Positions 1 through 10,857 of a stretch of 64,000 bases of DNA are shown here, one piece after another. This stretch comes from Talinum fruticosum. Taxonomy: Eukaryota > Streptophyta > Magnoliopsida > Caryophyllales > Talinaceae. The position numbers and the translations under genes are program-made. Below the pieces are notes generated by a model. That model searched no databases and was not told the DNA's origin. It saw only the letters and a list, made by a program, of their open reading frames with translations. Position 1 is the stretch's first letter, and each line of letters begins with the position of its first letter. The stretch is taken from the NCBI GenBank assembly GCA_021018815.1, contig JAITYX010000030.1, forward strand, positions 1,379,001 through 1,443,000, given 5' to 3'.

Positions 1-1088
1 ATGTGAGAGAATCAAGGGTTAGATATACCTGAAGGATTGAAGCTCTCCTGGAGTTAAAATGAACTAAACAGCCCACAAGCATAGCCTACCTAATATGAGA
101 ATGTAGACAAAATATCAGCTAGTAGATTAAAAAAAGCACACAAAACACAGGGAGATATATGGTAGTTGCTTGCATATCTTGGAAAAGCATATTAGATCAC
201 AAGATTGACATTCTATGAGCATAATAGCAAAATATGATCCAAGATAAGATCTCATTCTCACAAATTAAAAAAAAAAAAAAGAAGGAATGTCAAATATCCA
301 TAGACATATGTAGAATTGGTTATGGAACTATTTCATAGTTAGCATTGATTGCTAGCAAAATCAATATGAAAATGGCAAGAACAGAAGCCGATATCAGATA
401 ATCTTTCTAAAGATTTTGTTGCATCACCTTCTGCGATAGTTTTCAATTTCCTCAACCCAAAGAAAAGTGGCCCTGATTCGGCTGGAACTCCTTAAAAAAG
501 GCCATAATTCAGCCTCGTGTTTCTTATCATGTTTTACGCCGTCATAAATGAACATGCAGGGGTTTACAAACATAGGAGAGAGAAGGGGGTGAAGAGAGAG
601 AGAAGGGGAGAGGGAGGAGAGGAAGCATCCAGTAGGGTTCATGATCATGCTAAGCTTTAAAGAGAGTATTTTAAGAAGCCGTTGACAACGGAATGAAGAA
701 TGGAAACAAGTACTTTTTAAAAACTAAATTATTCTTCTTACTCTATTCAATTCATCTCCAACCACTCTGTGCAACTACTTTACAGCTCTTAAGCAAATCT
801 CATCAAAGGCAACGGACGCAATTTTATTATTGTTTCTCTGATGCTAGTTGTAATTTGACTAGTTTCTCACATACCTATTTAAGAAGGCTTCGGCTCGTGG
901 TGCTGAGATGCATGCCAGCACTTTCTGCTCTTCCTTGTCTCTTAACGCATTTTCCTCTCATCCACTCACCTGATCACTTGTGATCTCAACCTGTATCTTA
1001 TATAATCCTGTACCAGTGAAGCATCCCAATTTATTCATATATTCCTTCCTGACATAAAGAAATCGAGAGAGATAGATTCATACATACA
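1..1088. other. 5' flank of the P450 gene, no supported gene
   Basis: This is AT-rich upstream sequence. A short open frame on the minus strand (about 424-648) is partly low-complexity GA/CT sequence and matches no family I know, so I do not call it. The last 90 bases form the leader of the P450 gene, with a TATA-like sequence at 998-1005. Confidence 0.5.
998..1005 (+). promoter_or_regulatory. TATA box of the P450 gene
   Basis: TTATATAA lies 84 bases before the P450 start codon. That would place transcription start near 1030 and give a leader of roughly 60 bases, a normal plant arrangement. The call rests on motif and position only. Confidence 0.5.
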
Positions 1089-3352
1089 ATGTCTCCATTT
1101 GCCCTGAGCCTTATAGCAGTTGCCATCATAAGCATCGCACATTGGCTCTACAGATGGTGGAATCCAAGGTGCAATGGGAACCTACCACCCGGTTCAATGG
1201 GTTGGCCGTTACTCGGTGAAACTCTTCAGTTTTTCGCTCCAAACACTACTTTTGATGTACCTCCATTTGTCAAAAAGAGGATGCAAAGGTAAATCACAAT
1301 AGAACCCTTGTCATCCATATGCAGGGGAATCATCTTTTCTCACCCGCGTTATACTCTGTATTTCGAGATTTTCAGGTATGGGTCAATATTCAGAACCAGT
1401 CTAGTGGGGAGACCAATTATAGTATCAGCTGATCCCGAGCTTAACTACTACATCTTTCAACAAGAGGGCCAAAAATTTCAGAGCTGGTATCCGGACACAT
1501 TCACAGAAATTTTTGGACGACAAAATGTTGGATCCTTACACGGGTTTATGTACAAGTACCTTAAAAACATGGTGCTGAGTCTGTTTGGTCCTGAAAGCCT
1601 AAAGAAGATGCTATCTGAAGTTGAAGGGGCGGTGCTCAAACAAATGGATCAATGGTCAAGTCTAGACAAAGTTGAGCTGAAAGATGCAACAGCTAGTGTA
1701 AGTTGTCTAGATTTATCTACCTATTATTTTACCATTGCACAACCCAAATTAACTTACCCCTAAAATTTCTTACAGATGATTTTCAATCTGACTGCAAAAA
1801 AATTAATTAGCCACGATGCTGAAACCTCTTCAGAGAATCTAAGGGAGAACTTCGTCGCTTTCATAAAAGGGTTAATCTCCTTCCCTTTAGATATTCCTGG
1901 AACAGCATACCATGAGTGCTTACAGGTAATTAACAGTTATGTCAATGTCCCAAAAATATATTTGCAACATGGTATTGTTCATCTATAGCACCTTTTGCAT
2001 CAAGCCACAAAATTAATTGAAACTGGAAATTTTGAAGTTCCGCTCACTGAAGAATCTTTGTTGCTGCCCAGGGAAGAAAAAGGGCCATGAGAATGCTGAA
2101 AAATATGCTACAAGAGAGGCGAATGATGCCAAGGAAAGAGAACAGAGACTTTTTTGATCATGTTCTCGAGGAACTGTCGAAGGAGGGAACAATGCTAACA
2201 GAGGGAATTGCTTTGGATTTGATGTTTGTGCTTCTTTTTGCTAGCTTTGAGACAACCTCCCTGGCTCTAACTTTAGCCATGAAGTACCTGACCGACTACC
2301 CCTTGGTGTTGCAAGCACTCACGGTTTGTTTTCCTTTGGGCTATGAATCTATGCTTATCGGTTTTACTTTTATGTTCCCTATTGAATGCATTCCAACTGA
2401 AATACTCCTAAATTACCAGGAAGAGCATGACACAATCTTGAAGAGGCGAGAAAATAAAGATTCAGGCCTTACATGGAAAGAATACAAATCATTAACATTC
2501 ACTTTTCAGGTCAGCTTTCAATGCTTTACACTGAGAAAAGTTTAATGTGCAGCTCTTTCTCAAAACAGCTTCTAAACTGAAAAATCAAATTGCAGTTCAT
2601 CAATGAAACAGTTCGGCTGGCAAATATAGTTCCAGGAATTTTCAGAAAAGCACTCAGAGACGTAAACTTCAAGGGTATGCATTAATCATCATTTCCATGA
2701 TTAATTTCCCCATGGAATCTCCAATTTATTTCTATGTTTTACTCCCAGGAAACATACCTCAATATAGAAATTTTGATTGGTTGTAGGTTATACCATTCCA
2801 GCTGGTTGGGGGTAATGGTCTGTCCTCCAGCAGTACACTTGAATCCTACCAAATATGAGAATCCCCTTCACTTTAATCCATGGAGATGGGAGGTGAGCAA
2901 CATCTTTGGTAATTCCATCACTGCTATAGAAATCCACAAGATAAAACATAGAAATGAATGTTTTGTTATAATACATAAGGAATAAACATTAAATCATTTG
3001 CATATAGGGAGGAGAAATTAATGGCGCGTCCAAACATTTCATGGCTTTTGGTGGAGGTATGAGATTTTGTGTTGGGGCAGACTTCACCAAAGTGCAAATG
3101 GCTGTTTTTCTTCACTGTTTAGTAACAAAGTACAGGTAGAGGCATACTTAACTCTCTCTTTCTAGCACAATTATAGGTATCAAATCCCCAAGAAAAAGGA
3201 CAATTTCCCTCACCTACTTCTGCAAATGAAATCTCAGGTGGAAAGCAATAAAAGGAGGAAACATTGTCCGGCTCCCTGGCTTACAGTTTCCGGATGGCTT
3301 TCATGTTCGGTTTACTACGAGAGGATCAGCAGAAGCAGAATCGTGCACATGA
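1089..3352 (+). CDS. CYP87: Cytochrome P450, CYP87 family (one-base frameshift in exon 7)
   Basis: This is a haem mono-oxygenase anchored to the ER by its N-terminal hydrophobic segment. CYP87 enzymes belong to the plant P450 group that oxidises steroids, triterpenoids and related compounds; the substrate here is not evident. Nine exons: 1089-1288, 1376-1697, 1776-1925, 2072-2323, 2420-2509, 2596-2674, 2787-2892, 3008-3135, 3238-3352, giving about 480 residues, a normal length. Visible motifs are the proline-rich LPPGSMGWPLLGE after the anchor, the I-helix ASFETTS, the K-helix ETVR, FNPWRW, and the haem loop FGGGMRFCVG with its cysteine ligand. Exon 7 should read YTIPAGW then VMVCPPAVHLNP, but the run at 2808-2812 has five G where six are needed, giving an in-frame TAA right after it. 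Either a sequencing error or a very young pseudogene; every other junction and motif is intact. Confidence 0.9.
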
Positions 3353-3460
3353 ACATCCTATAGAAATATCGTGCTACAAGCGACTTCACACTGAAACTTT
3401 CTGACGTTAAATCATACAGCTTATTTCACATCCACTTTTTTGACGAGATTCTCAAGCTGC

Positions 3461-3466
3461 AATAAA
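3461..3466 (+). terminator. Probable polyadenylation signal of the P450 gene
   Basis: AATAAA occurs 109 bases after the P450 stop codon, within the usual range for a plant 3' untranslated region. The call rests on the hexamer and its position. Confidence 0.4.
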
Positions 3467-4377
3467 GATGCAAGTCTACATACAAAACACAGTACGAAAG
3501 GAGAACATATATTACAGTTTCTCCTTAAACAAAAACAAGCTGTGAATAGCTTCCTTTGTAATTGTTACAGTTTTCGTGTGCATTATCGATTTTTTACCCT
3601 TCTTTTCTTCTGTTAGTGAAAAAACAACTTAATGCAAAAGAAGTGAAGGGGTTACAGTGTCTTCCTGAACAAGTTCGTTATTTAAATTCATGTCATCTTG
3701 AATGTTGCAAGTGTACAGAACACCAATACATTTAGTAATAATCCGAACCTTTTAATCTATTCCTATCACTGTGAATTCTTGTACTATGCCTGACTCTATC
3801 ATCTCCAATTCTTCTCATGACCAACAAGGCTTCTGTCAATCTGAGAGACTATAAATCATTGCCCCTGCCAATTCTAAGAGGTTAGTATTAAACCTTGAAT
3901 CCTCGAAATATCTTACTAAGAACATAGGAAGCAATCTAGAATTGTGGCTGATTGGCGATCAAATGGGTGAGATTAAGATTATAGCCCAACTTCCCAATCA
4001 GAACCATTCTAAGGCATCTGCAGAGTATAGGAATTTCAGCAGTAAATCACAATTGAGTACCAAATTAGATCCCTCCCAAATTATCAATGTTACTAAAATA
4101 TCCAAAGTCTTAAAGCTTCAAACATACAGGATTCTGATCCTTCAGAAGAATGAGTACAACAGGATAACTCAATTGTATGATGCTTCAGATTATTCTACTA
4201 TTAGTATTATTAGGCGTGATCAAATATTAAACTTAGGCTTGAGATCACCAGTTGTAACAAAAAGAAATATAGGGAGAGAAGAACCCTCTCTGGCTTATGT
4301 TTCTCAAGCTCCCATCAGTGTGTGCGGCTGAAGGTTCAAGGAAATCAAGCCAACCTTGCAAACATCCTATTTCTAGT

Positions 4378-4524
4378 TTAAGGGCCCTTGTAGGCCGAAA
4401 CAACCTTGTCTAGCCAACGCGCAAGAAATTCAACCACATTCAACCCCAGCCTCCTCCCAAACACCATACCACATAAAATTTTCATTGGTCTTTTCAAGTT
4501 TGGCATTTTTTCCACCTCAAACAT
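4378..4524 (-). CDS. Possible small protein, 48 aa, unknown family
   Basis: The minus strand reads ATG to TAA over 48 residues. The C-terminal half looks like a real amphipathic peptide (GLNVVEFLARWLDKVV followed by SAYKGP) and is more GC-rich than its flanks. An in-frame TAG lies two codons before the ATG, so the frame is closed at both ends. About 650 bases upstream on the same strand, a (CT)n-rich stretch (about 5270-5178) ends in GATCTGAG before gtatac, which looks like a non-coding first exon with a splice donor. A possible acceptor lies at about 4591. I recognise no family, and it may be chance. Confidence 0.25.
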   Translation of the reverse strand: MFEVEKMPNLKRPMKILCGMVFGRRLGLNVVEFLARWLDKVVSAYKGP

Positions 4525-5245
4525 CTTCTAATTTTCTTTTTCTAGCTCCTTCCAATTTCTTCGGGTACCTTCCCATATTTCCAATTTCTTCTAAAAATCT
4601 TTAACTTCTTCCGGTTTCTTCCCGCTGCATTTAGTTTCGCCAATATCTAATAGCCTCCTTCCGGCCCATATAAAATGGGCTTGAAGTCTTATCCCTGTAA
4701 CGATAAGTCTTACATTCCCCTAACAAAATTTTCTTTCATAAATTCACCAATCACAACCATAAGGATGCAGAAGATAAAGGCAGGCATTTTTAATATGCAT
4801 GGAAATGCCCAAATATGGTCCTCCCTTGTTGACTGTGAGACCCTTTAATTCATCGCCCATAGTTTTCCGGACTTAAAAATGCAGTTTAAGCATAAATCTA
4901 CAAATGTATAAGAGTAGGTAACGATTTTCAGGAATGACCAGCAGAAATCGACCATCAACAACTCGATTTTACATTAGGAACTTAATCTATTATTAGTTTC
5001 TTACTCCAATTATATACACTATTGGCATAAAAAAAAGGCCAATCACATCAAAATTAGGTCAAGATTCACAGCTAGAAAATCGACCTAAGAGAAAAACTAA
5101 TGGCGGGAATGTTCTTTCAGATTTTTGAATTGAATTTTTGTTTGTTTAAATGATAGTGGAAGTGATTCGAGAGTATACCTCAGATCATGATCAGATGCAG
5201 AATGAGAAATCTATCGAAAACGGACTCCTCAAATTCGAAGAACTC

Positions 5246-5267
5246 TCTCTCTCTCTCTCTCTCTCCT
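5246..5267 (+). repeat. (CT)n microsatellite
   Basis: About eleven CT units lie in a stretch that could be the leader of a minus-strand transcript, where GA/CT tracts are common in plants. Confidence 0.85.
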
Positions 5268-5418
5268 CCCTGAAATGAAGGTGTAATTTAGCCCCCAACA
5301 ATCCCATTTAAAATTTGTTCTGATTTGGAGGAAGGCAATCGCTAGAATTCTTAACGGAGGAACACTCTTCCGCGAAATTATTTTACATTTCATTTTCCCT
5401 CTCGTTTTTGGTTTGCTG

Positions 5419-5646
5419 TTCGACTTTATGTTTTATCTATTTATATTTTGGGTTTATTTATTTATTTATTTTTTTACGTTGGTTTATATTCTTATATTAT
5501 ATTCTTTATATTTATGAATGTTTGTTTATATTCACTCATTTTGTTCGTTTCTTATTTAACAACTCATTTCGTTCATTTATGTTCATTTCTTTTATTCGTT
5601 TATACTCGTTTCTATTTATGTGTATTCCGTATATAAGTTTGAACAT
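5419..5646 (+). repeat. AT-rich dispersed repeat, copy A
   Basis: About 228 bp rich in TTTATGTTCATTT-like words. It matches 8529-8713 in reverse orientation, with shared exact words at both ends and inside: TTCGACTTTAT at the start, ATCTATTTATATTTT, and TATTTATGTGT near the end. It shares a 23-base exact stretch with 36256-36278. Ends reading TTCGACTTTAT and (reverse) TTCRAACTTA may be short terminal inverted repeats, so this could be a MITE or the arm of a larger element. Confidence 0.55.
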
Positions 5647-6479
5647 ATCAGCTGATAATAACTCGTAATAGCACGTAGTAGCTCCTAATAACTAATTTCA
5701 ACTAATTAACTCTTGAAAATTAATGATTCTAGTCAAAGTTATTCCCGTATGAGAAGATAATTTAGTTTGATTTTATGTTGGGCTTTTCAATTTAAGCCAT
5801 ATGATGCTCATAACTCATGAGTTTACCAACAATTAGTAGCTGTTTTTTCCTTTTTTTTTTTACAAATGAGTTATTAAATAATTATTATAATATAATTATG
5901 ATTTTAATAAATCAAACAAGGAATCTAATATAAATTGTCAAATTAATAAGTCGAGATCTCGTTTGGAGGCATTTCAGAAATTGCACATTTAGATAACACA
6001 AAACGAAACTTTAACCCTATACAATCTGAATATATCATACCAAAGTCTTATTTAGGAAACAAATTAATTTTTAAATAATCGATAATTTATTATGTAATAA
6101 TAATTATTTTAGCTGAAAATTGCTACAATTCAACCATTAGTGTATTATTATTTAACTAAAAAATAAGTTTACTAAATTTATTTATTTTTTTAAATCATAA
6201 ATTTAATTAAAATTGACAGCAAAATGAAACTCCATTTTTTCGAATAGAACTTTTATTTTTCTTGAAAAAAAAATTGTTGCCGATATCTTAAATTCGGCCA
6301 TTTATTTCGGAGGCTAACAACACACGTCCTGCTTCCCTCGTGACAGGTGGCAAATCCCCTCCACCTTCGTCGGCGGAGAATTGAAGATTATAAATTAATA
6401 CAGTAATATTTAATTTCAATCAAATTTGTTTTCCAGAAAATTTAAACATCTCCTAAAAGGAAAGGTTTAATTTGCTGCC

Positions 6480-6690
6480 ACTTCAAAGGTTTTGCTACCA
6501 CTGTCTCCGCCGGCGAGGCAGGGATGGGGAAGTGAGAGAAAGAAGATTGGCCTCGGGGCTCCGGTGGGTCGAGCGCGAGTCATCACCGAGTTCCGGTGAA
6601 AATGGTCCTAGGAGATTCAGTTGCATACGTGTTAGGCGAGTTTCACGTCCATGCACGTGACCAATGCCGCATCTTGGAGGATCATTTTCT
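6480..6690 (+). pseudogene. Degenerate fragment resembling exon 1 of the PAS/Raf kinase
   Basis: This is a GC-rich island in AT-rich DNA. Its last 44 bases, from 6652 across a TTCTG|gttagt donor, match 33 of 44 ungapped positions of the end of exon 1 of the kinase at 10858-16707, including the identical donor. That exon end encodes [13 protein letters not shown]; the fragment would give HVTNAASWRIIFW. Upstream similarity is patchy (both have a GAGAGAAAG stretch) and needs gaps, and the inferred frame has stops. No matching second exon is visible downstream, so it looks like a decayed partial duplicate or a fragment carried by a transposon. Confidence 0.45.
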
Positions 6691-6924
6691 GGTTAGTTTC
6701 CTTAATTACTAATTAGTACACTGTTCTTCCACTAATTAACTTTATTATCCATTGTTTAATTTTATTTACTTAATTAAGAAGTTAGTGCAAGGGGCTCTTC
6801 GTTACAGTATAATGAAATAAGGAAACTCAAGTGAATAAAACTGTCATGTCAAAATGTAATCCGACCCATTCTCTACTTCAATTTTAAAATTAAACTTATA
6901 AGGTTGTAGATGAGTTAGAGCGTG

Positions 6925-7480
6925 TACCGTGCTTAGGCGTGGACATGAGTTGAGCCGGCTCGTATAAAGGCTTGCCAAGCCGAATCGAGACGAGCACTGG
7001 ACAGTTATCCGAGCCGAGCCGAGCTTGCAATTTTGGAGCTCGTAAGCTTGCCGAACGTACACGAGGCAATTACAAACGAGTCGAATGAATGAACAAGTCG
7101 ACGAGCCGAGCATATGAGTCGAACGAGCTAAGTAAAAACGAGCCTAAACGAACCTGGATATTGTTTTCTTAAGTGTGTATATTGTGATTGTTGAGAAAAA
7201 CGAAGCCTCAATGAAGTTCAAGTTTATGTTTTTATAGTAAGTATATAAAATGTGACTTTGAATCTAAAACACAACGAGTTTAAAAGAAGCATAAGGAACT
7301 AACGAGTCAAATACGAGCCGAGCTCAAACTCGAGCTTTTGATTAGCCGAGCTTTCGCGAGCCGAGCTCGAGCTTGATTTTGCCAAGTCTGGATGAGCCAC
7401 GATTTGAGCTCGAGTTACAAACGATACTAATGAGCCGAGCTCCGAGCACGGCAAATTCGGACTCGATTTGACTCGAATGC
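6925..7480. repeat. GAGCCGAGCTCGAGC-type dispersed repeat block
   Basis: About 550 bp with many overlapping words such as CGAGCCGAGC, GAGCTCGAGC and their reverse complements. Blocks like this are common in plant intergenic DNA and in non-autonomous DNA transposons. A related, looser block lies at 63770-63930. I see no coding capacity of its own. Confidence 0.6.
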
Positions 7481-8091
7481 ACCCATGATCCTGATCCGTG
7501 CTATTTGATGTTATCCACAAAAGAACACTCTGAATATAAGGAAACTCTTACAAGTGGTAGGATAGGATTATAGTATAAGTCTTCACTTTTTCAAACAGAG
7601 GTGATTAGTACTGTTTGTTATAAGAAGATTAATTAAAGACTACACTTTTATTGTGAACTTTAATCGTGTTGTTTAGGTGTAAAATTAAAATAAAGATCCG
7701 TGTAGCTAATAGTTTATGAATATTTTTGTATGACTTTCTTAAAGTCAATTTTATAAGGATAAAATTATTTATATTTAAATTTTTATAAAACTATAAAAAA
7801 AAAAAAAAAGACCGTAATAAAAGTTGCCGTTGTATACAAAACCTGCAAAAGGTCAACAGATTAATATCTCAAAAAGTGAGAAATGAAAGTGGCCATAAAA
7901 AGTACAAATTAAACCAGTTGATCTCAGTTTGAAAAAAAAATTTATTTTTGCAAAAAGAATATTAATAATAAACTAACTAATATTATAAAACAACAATGAA
8001 AAAGAAATGGAGTTTACCATTGGATATCAAATTTGCAATTTATTACATGTTTATAGAAATTTGTGTTCTCACTTACCATAGATATATATAT

Positions 8092-8185
8092 TTTTTTCAA
8101 AATATTTATAATATATAAATAAAATTAAAAAGTTATATCTTTTTCAAAATATTTATAATATATAAATAAAATTAGAAAGTTATTT
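8092..8185 (+). repeat. 47-bp tandem duplication
   Basis: A 47-bp AT-rich unit beginning TTTTTCAAAATATTTATAAT occurs twice in a row with almost no change, consistent with recent slippage or unequal exchange. Confidence 0.85.
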
Positions 8186-8528
8186 CAAAAGGATGCTAGT
8201 TAGGGTCTATATACCTAGTTAAGAAGTCAAAGAGTGACATTTTCATCCCAAACTTATTCTCTTTTGGCTCTTTTTTAACTACTAAGGTGTAATAATTCGT
8301 TTCGAGTAGTAAGCGTTTAAGGTAAAATAACTATTTCAATAAATACGCTTTCAGTTATTCGAACTTGTATTCTCTTTCTTATCAAACTGAGGTTGATACC
8401 ATCTCAATCAACACTTTATTTATTATACAAACATTTTATACATGTATTATTTCTTTTTTTTCCAAATTAAAGAGTGTATAAAGATATTGAGATGATCAGC
8501 TTCAAACATAGAATTTGTGGTACTAACT

Positions 8529-8713
8529 ATTCGAACTTACATACAAAACACACATAAATAGAAACATAAACATAAACGAACATTAAAGAGAAGAAATGAA
8601 CATAAACGAATAGAAACGAACATTAACAAAAAGATATGAGTTATTAGAATATAAACGAAGGAATATAAACAAACATAAAATATAAATAGATTCTTTTTTC
8701 ATATAAAGTCGAA
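8529..8713 (-). repeat. AT-rich dispersed repeat, copy B (inverted relative to copy A)
   Basis: Reverse complement of the repeat at 5419-5646. It keeps the same word order, from TTCGACTTTAT through ATCTATTTATATTTT and TTATGTTCATTTCTT to TATTTATGTGT and the GTAAGTTCGAA end. Together the copies form inverted arms 3.3 kb apart, enclosing the kinase exon fragment and the GAGCTCG block. Confidence 0.55.
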
Positions 8714-10594
8714 TATGCCCAAGTTGAAGAGATTTTGATGGATAAATTAATTGAAATCTATACTAAAATGTCTAAAAATTAGGGTCTTTCATGTGAACAT
8801 ATTCTGTTTTGCATGAACCGATGTGGAGGTATTGTGGGGGTGTGGGGGGGCAGCCATCTGATTATTCCATGCTAATTACCTAATAATTGAGTGTTCAATT
8901 CAGTAAACAATCTAACCTAAGTTACCTAACCAAGCATCTTCAACAGTGAAAGCACAAGGGTTTTGCACATCCTTCGATCTAGGAGCATATTCGGATGGTC
9001 TACAAGTGTTTTTCTTAAAAATGCTAACTTTAATGTTTCTTAAAACAAATTTCAGTACGTCATAAAGATCGATGTTATCTAGGAAGAATCTTACCAAAAG
9101 CTTAATATAATGATTGAAAGTTTATAAATAATTTTATATTCTAATATATGCCCTCTCATATGAATGTCGTTTGAATTCGAAGTGTAAATACTGCAAAGAT
9201 TTCCGTAATCTTGCATATTATCAATATAGAGATTCTACGATGTTAAGGGTTTGTTCGAAGTGAAATAAAATTCATCATCTATATCTCGCTTTCTGTTCAT
9301 TTTTGTACGTTTATGCTTTTTTATGTTAATCATTTATGTTTGTTTCTATTCTTTTATTTTAATTTCTGCTTTATACGCTATTTCTCTCTCTCTCTTTTTT
9401 TTTTTATAAAATATCATGTAAAAATAGCAATTAAAAGTATTAGGTGAAATTATCTCACAAAATTAGACTATAAAAAAATATTATTTTTTATTAAAGAAAC
9501 CAAACACAAAAAGCCACCCATTATAAAGCTAGCTAACAAAAACGTCTTAAATACCGTCACAGTGACATAACACAACACTTAAGAATATCTTGTTCAAGTA
9601 AGTAGATGATATTGGTTAAAACAAAATAAAAAAATAATTGAAAATAATCAGAAACAATTAAATATTCTATGATTAGAAATCCTATGTACATATTTCATGT
9701 CAGAACAACTTTTATTAAGACTAATCTACAAGTTGGCAACTAAAAAAGTTGGTAGGTTTCTTACATAAGTTTACATTATTAACATGCAAGAAAAGAAATA
9801 TTAAAAGTAGTACTATTTATATGGATGACTACTTAAGAAGTCCTCGTATGTTATAAATGATCGGATTGACTGGTAGGTAACTTAATCAGTAAATTTTTGT
9901 AAAATTAGTATAAAAGTTATTATTTCATCTTTTTATACTCCATCAAATTAATTGTCATTTTACGATTATTAGAAAATATCAAGAAAATACAAAATTTGTG
10001 TTAAATATCAAGTTACCTTACGATTTTATTTGAAATGAAGAGAAAAATAATTAATAAAAATAAAATTGGTAAAGTGGTCATTATAACTTTATTAAAATTG
10101 TAAAAGTGATAGATATCGTGAAATTGAAAAAGTTAGTTAAAATGACATGTGTTATGAAGCTGAAAGGAGTAATAAATATCGTTTATGAGCTGTTAAAAGA
10201 TTAAATTGTCTCAATATTTTATTAGAAATGAAGAAAATAAATGAAAAAAAGGAGAAAAAAGCAATCGATAACGATAAAATTAATATATTAGTTATTAATA
10301 TATCATTAGAAAAGCAATCGATTTAAAAAATAAAAATATTATGAAATGAATGACATATATTTAAAAAAAAAAAGAAACAACTGAAGAAGGCAGGATATTT
10401 GACCTGTGGATTGAGACTCCCAAAGGCCAAACCTCCAAAAAAAATTGATGAGGTTAAAGTAAACTACACTAATTATCATGGTAATCGTAAAAATACCTTA
10501 ACCAATGAGAAAAAAGTCGCCCAGCTAAAGATGACTGTTTCCCAATTTGCCCTCCCCTTTTGACCAAAACTATCCAGCACCCTCGTCCCCTGTC

Positions 10595-10604
10595 GTCACG
10601 TGAC
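10595..10604. promoter_or_regulatory. Palindromic G-box (GTCACGTGAC) upstream of the kinase gene
   Basis: A perfect 10-bp palindrome with a CACGTG core lies about 250 bases before the start codon. CACGTG is the core recognised by plant bZIP and bHLH factors, including those of abscisic-acid and light responses. Regulation of this gene through the site is inferred from sequence and position only. Confidence 0.5.
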
Positions 10605-10857
10605 ATGTGGCATGTCCCATTTCGGTCCCGCTTGATAATTTATTTTTTAAAAAATCGAATTTTTTCTGCTCACTCTACTCACAGAACTAATTAAATATTG
10701 TACCAGAAATTTATTTTATTAAAATTTAAAAAGATTAAATCAGTAGACCCCCAAATGCAAGTTGCAAAGCAAAGGTGAGGCGTAATTATGCGCAGCATTT
10801 TCCCAATCTCCAACCACCACCGGCGCGAATCTCCGGCCAGGAGAGAGAGAGATTTTG

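Larger units (their letters stand above)
3353..10857. other. 7.5-kb repeat-rich spacer between the P450 and kinase genes
   Basis: This spacer is mostly AT-rich and holds no full gene. It contains the P450 3' region, a 48-codon minus-strand open frame (4378-4524), a (CT)n tract (5246-5267), an AT-rich repeat in inverted copies (5419-5646 and 8529-8713), a GC-rich island resembling the start of the neighbouring kinase (6480-6690), a GAGCCGAGCTC-type repeat block (6925-7480), a 47-bp tandem duplication (8092-8185) and the kinase promoter with a palindromic G-box. This mix is typical of decayed transposon sequence. Confidence 0.6.

Noticed and set aside
424..648. 74-residue minus-strand frame upstream of the P450 gene
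   Set aside because: The first part is low-complexity Ser/Leu from a GA tract and the rest matches nothing I know.
3942..4331. 129-residue plus-strand open frame after the P450 gene
   Set aside because: Composition is like random AT-rich DNA and no domain is recognisable. It overlaps the antisense side of a better small frame.
5400..5668. Two overlapping Phe/Tyr/Leu-rich frames that look like membrane proteins
   Set aside because: They are translations of the T-rich dispersed repeat, with no conserved order or start context.
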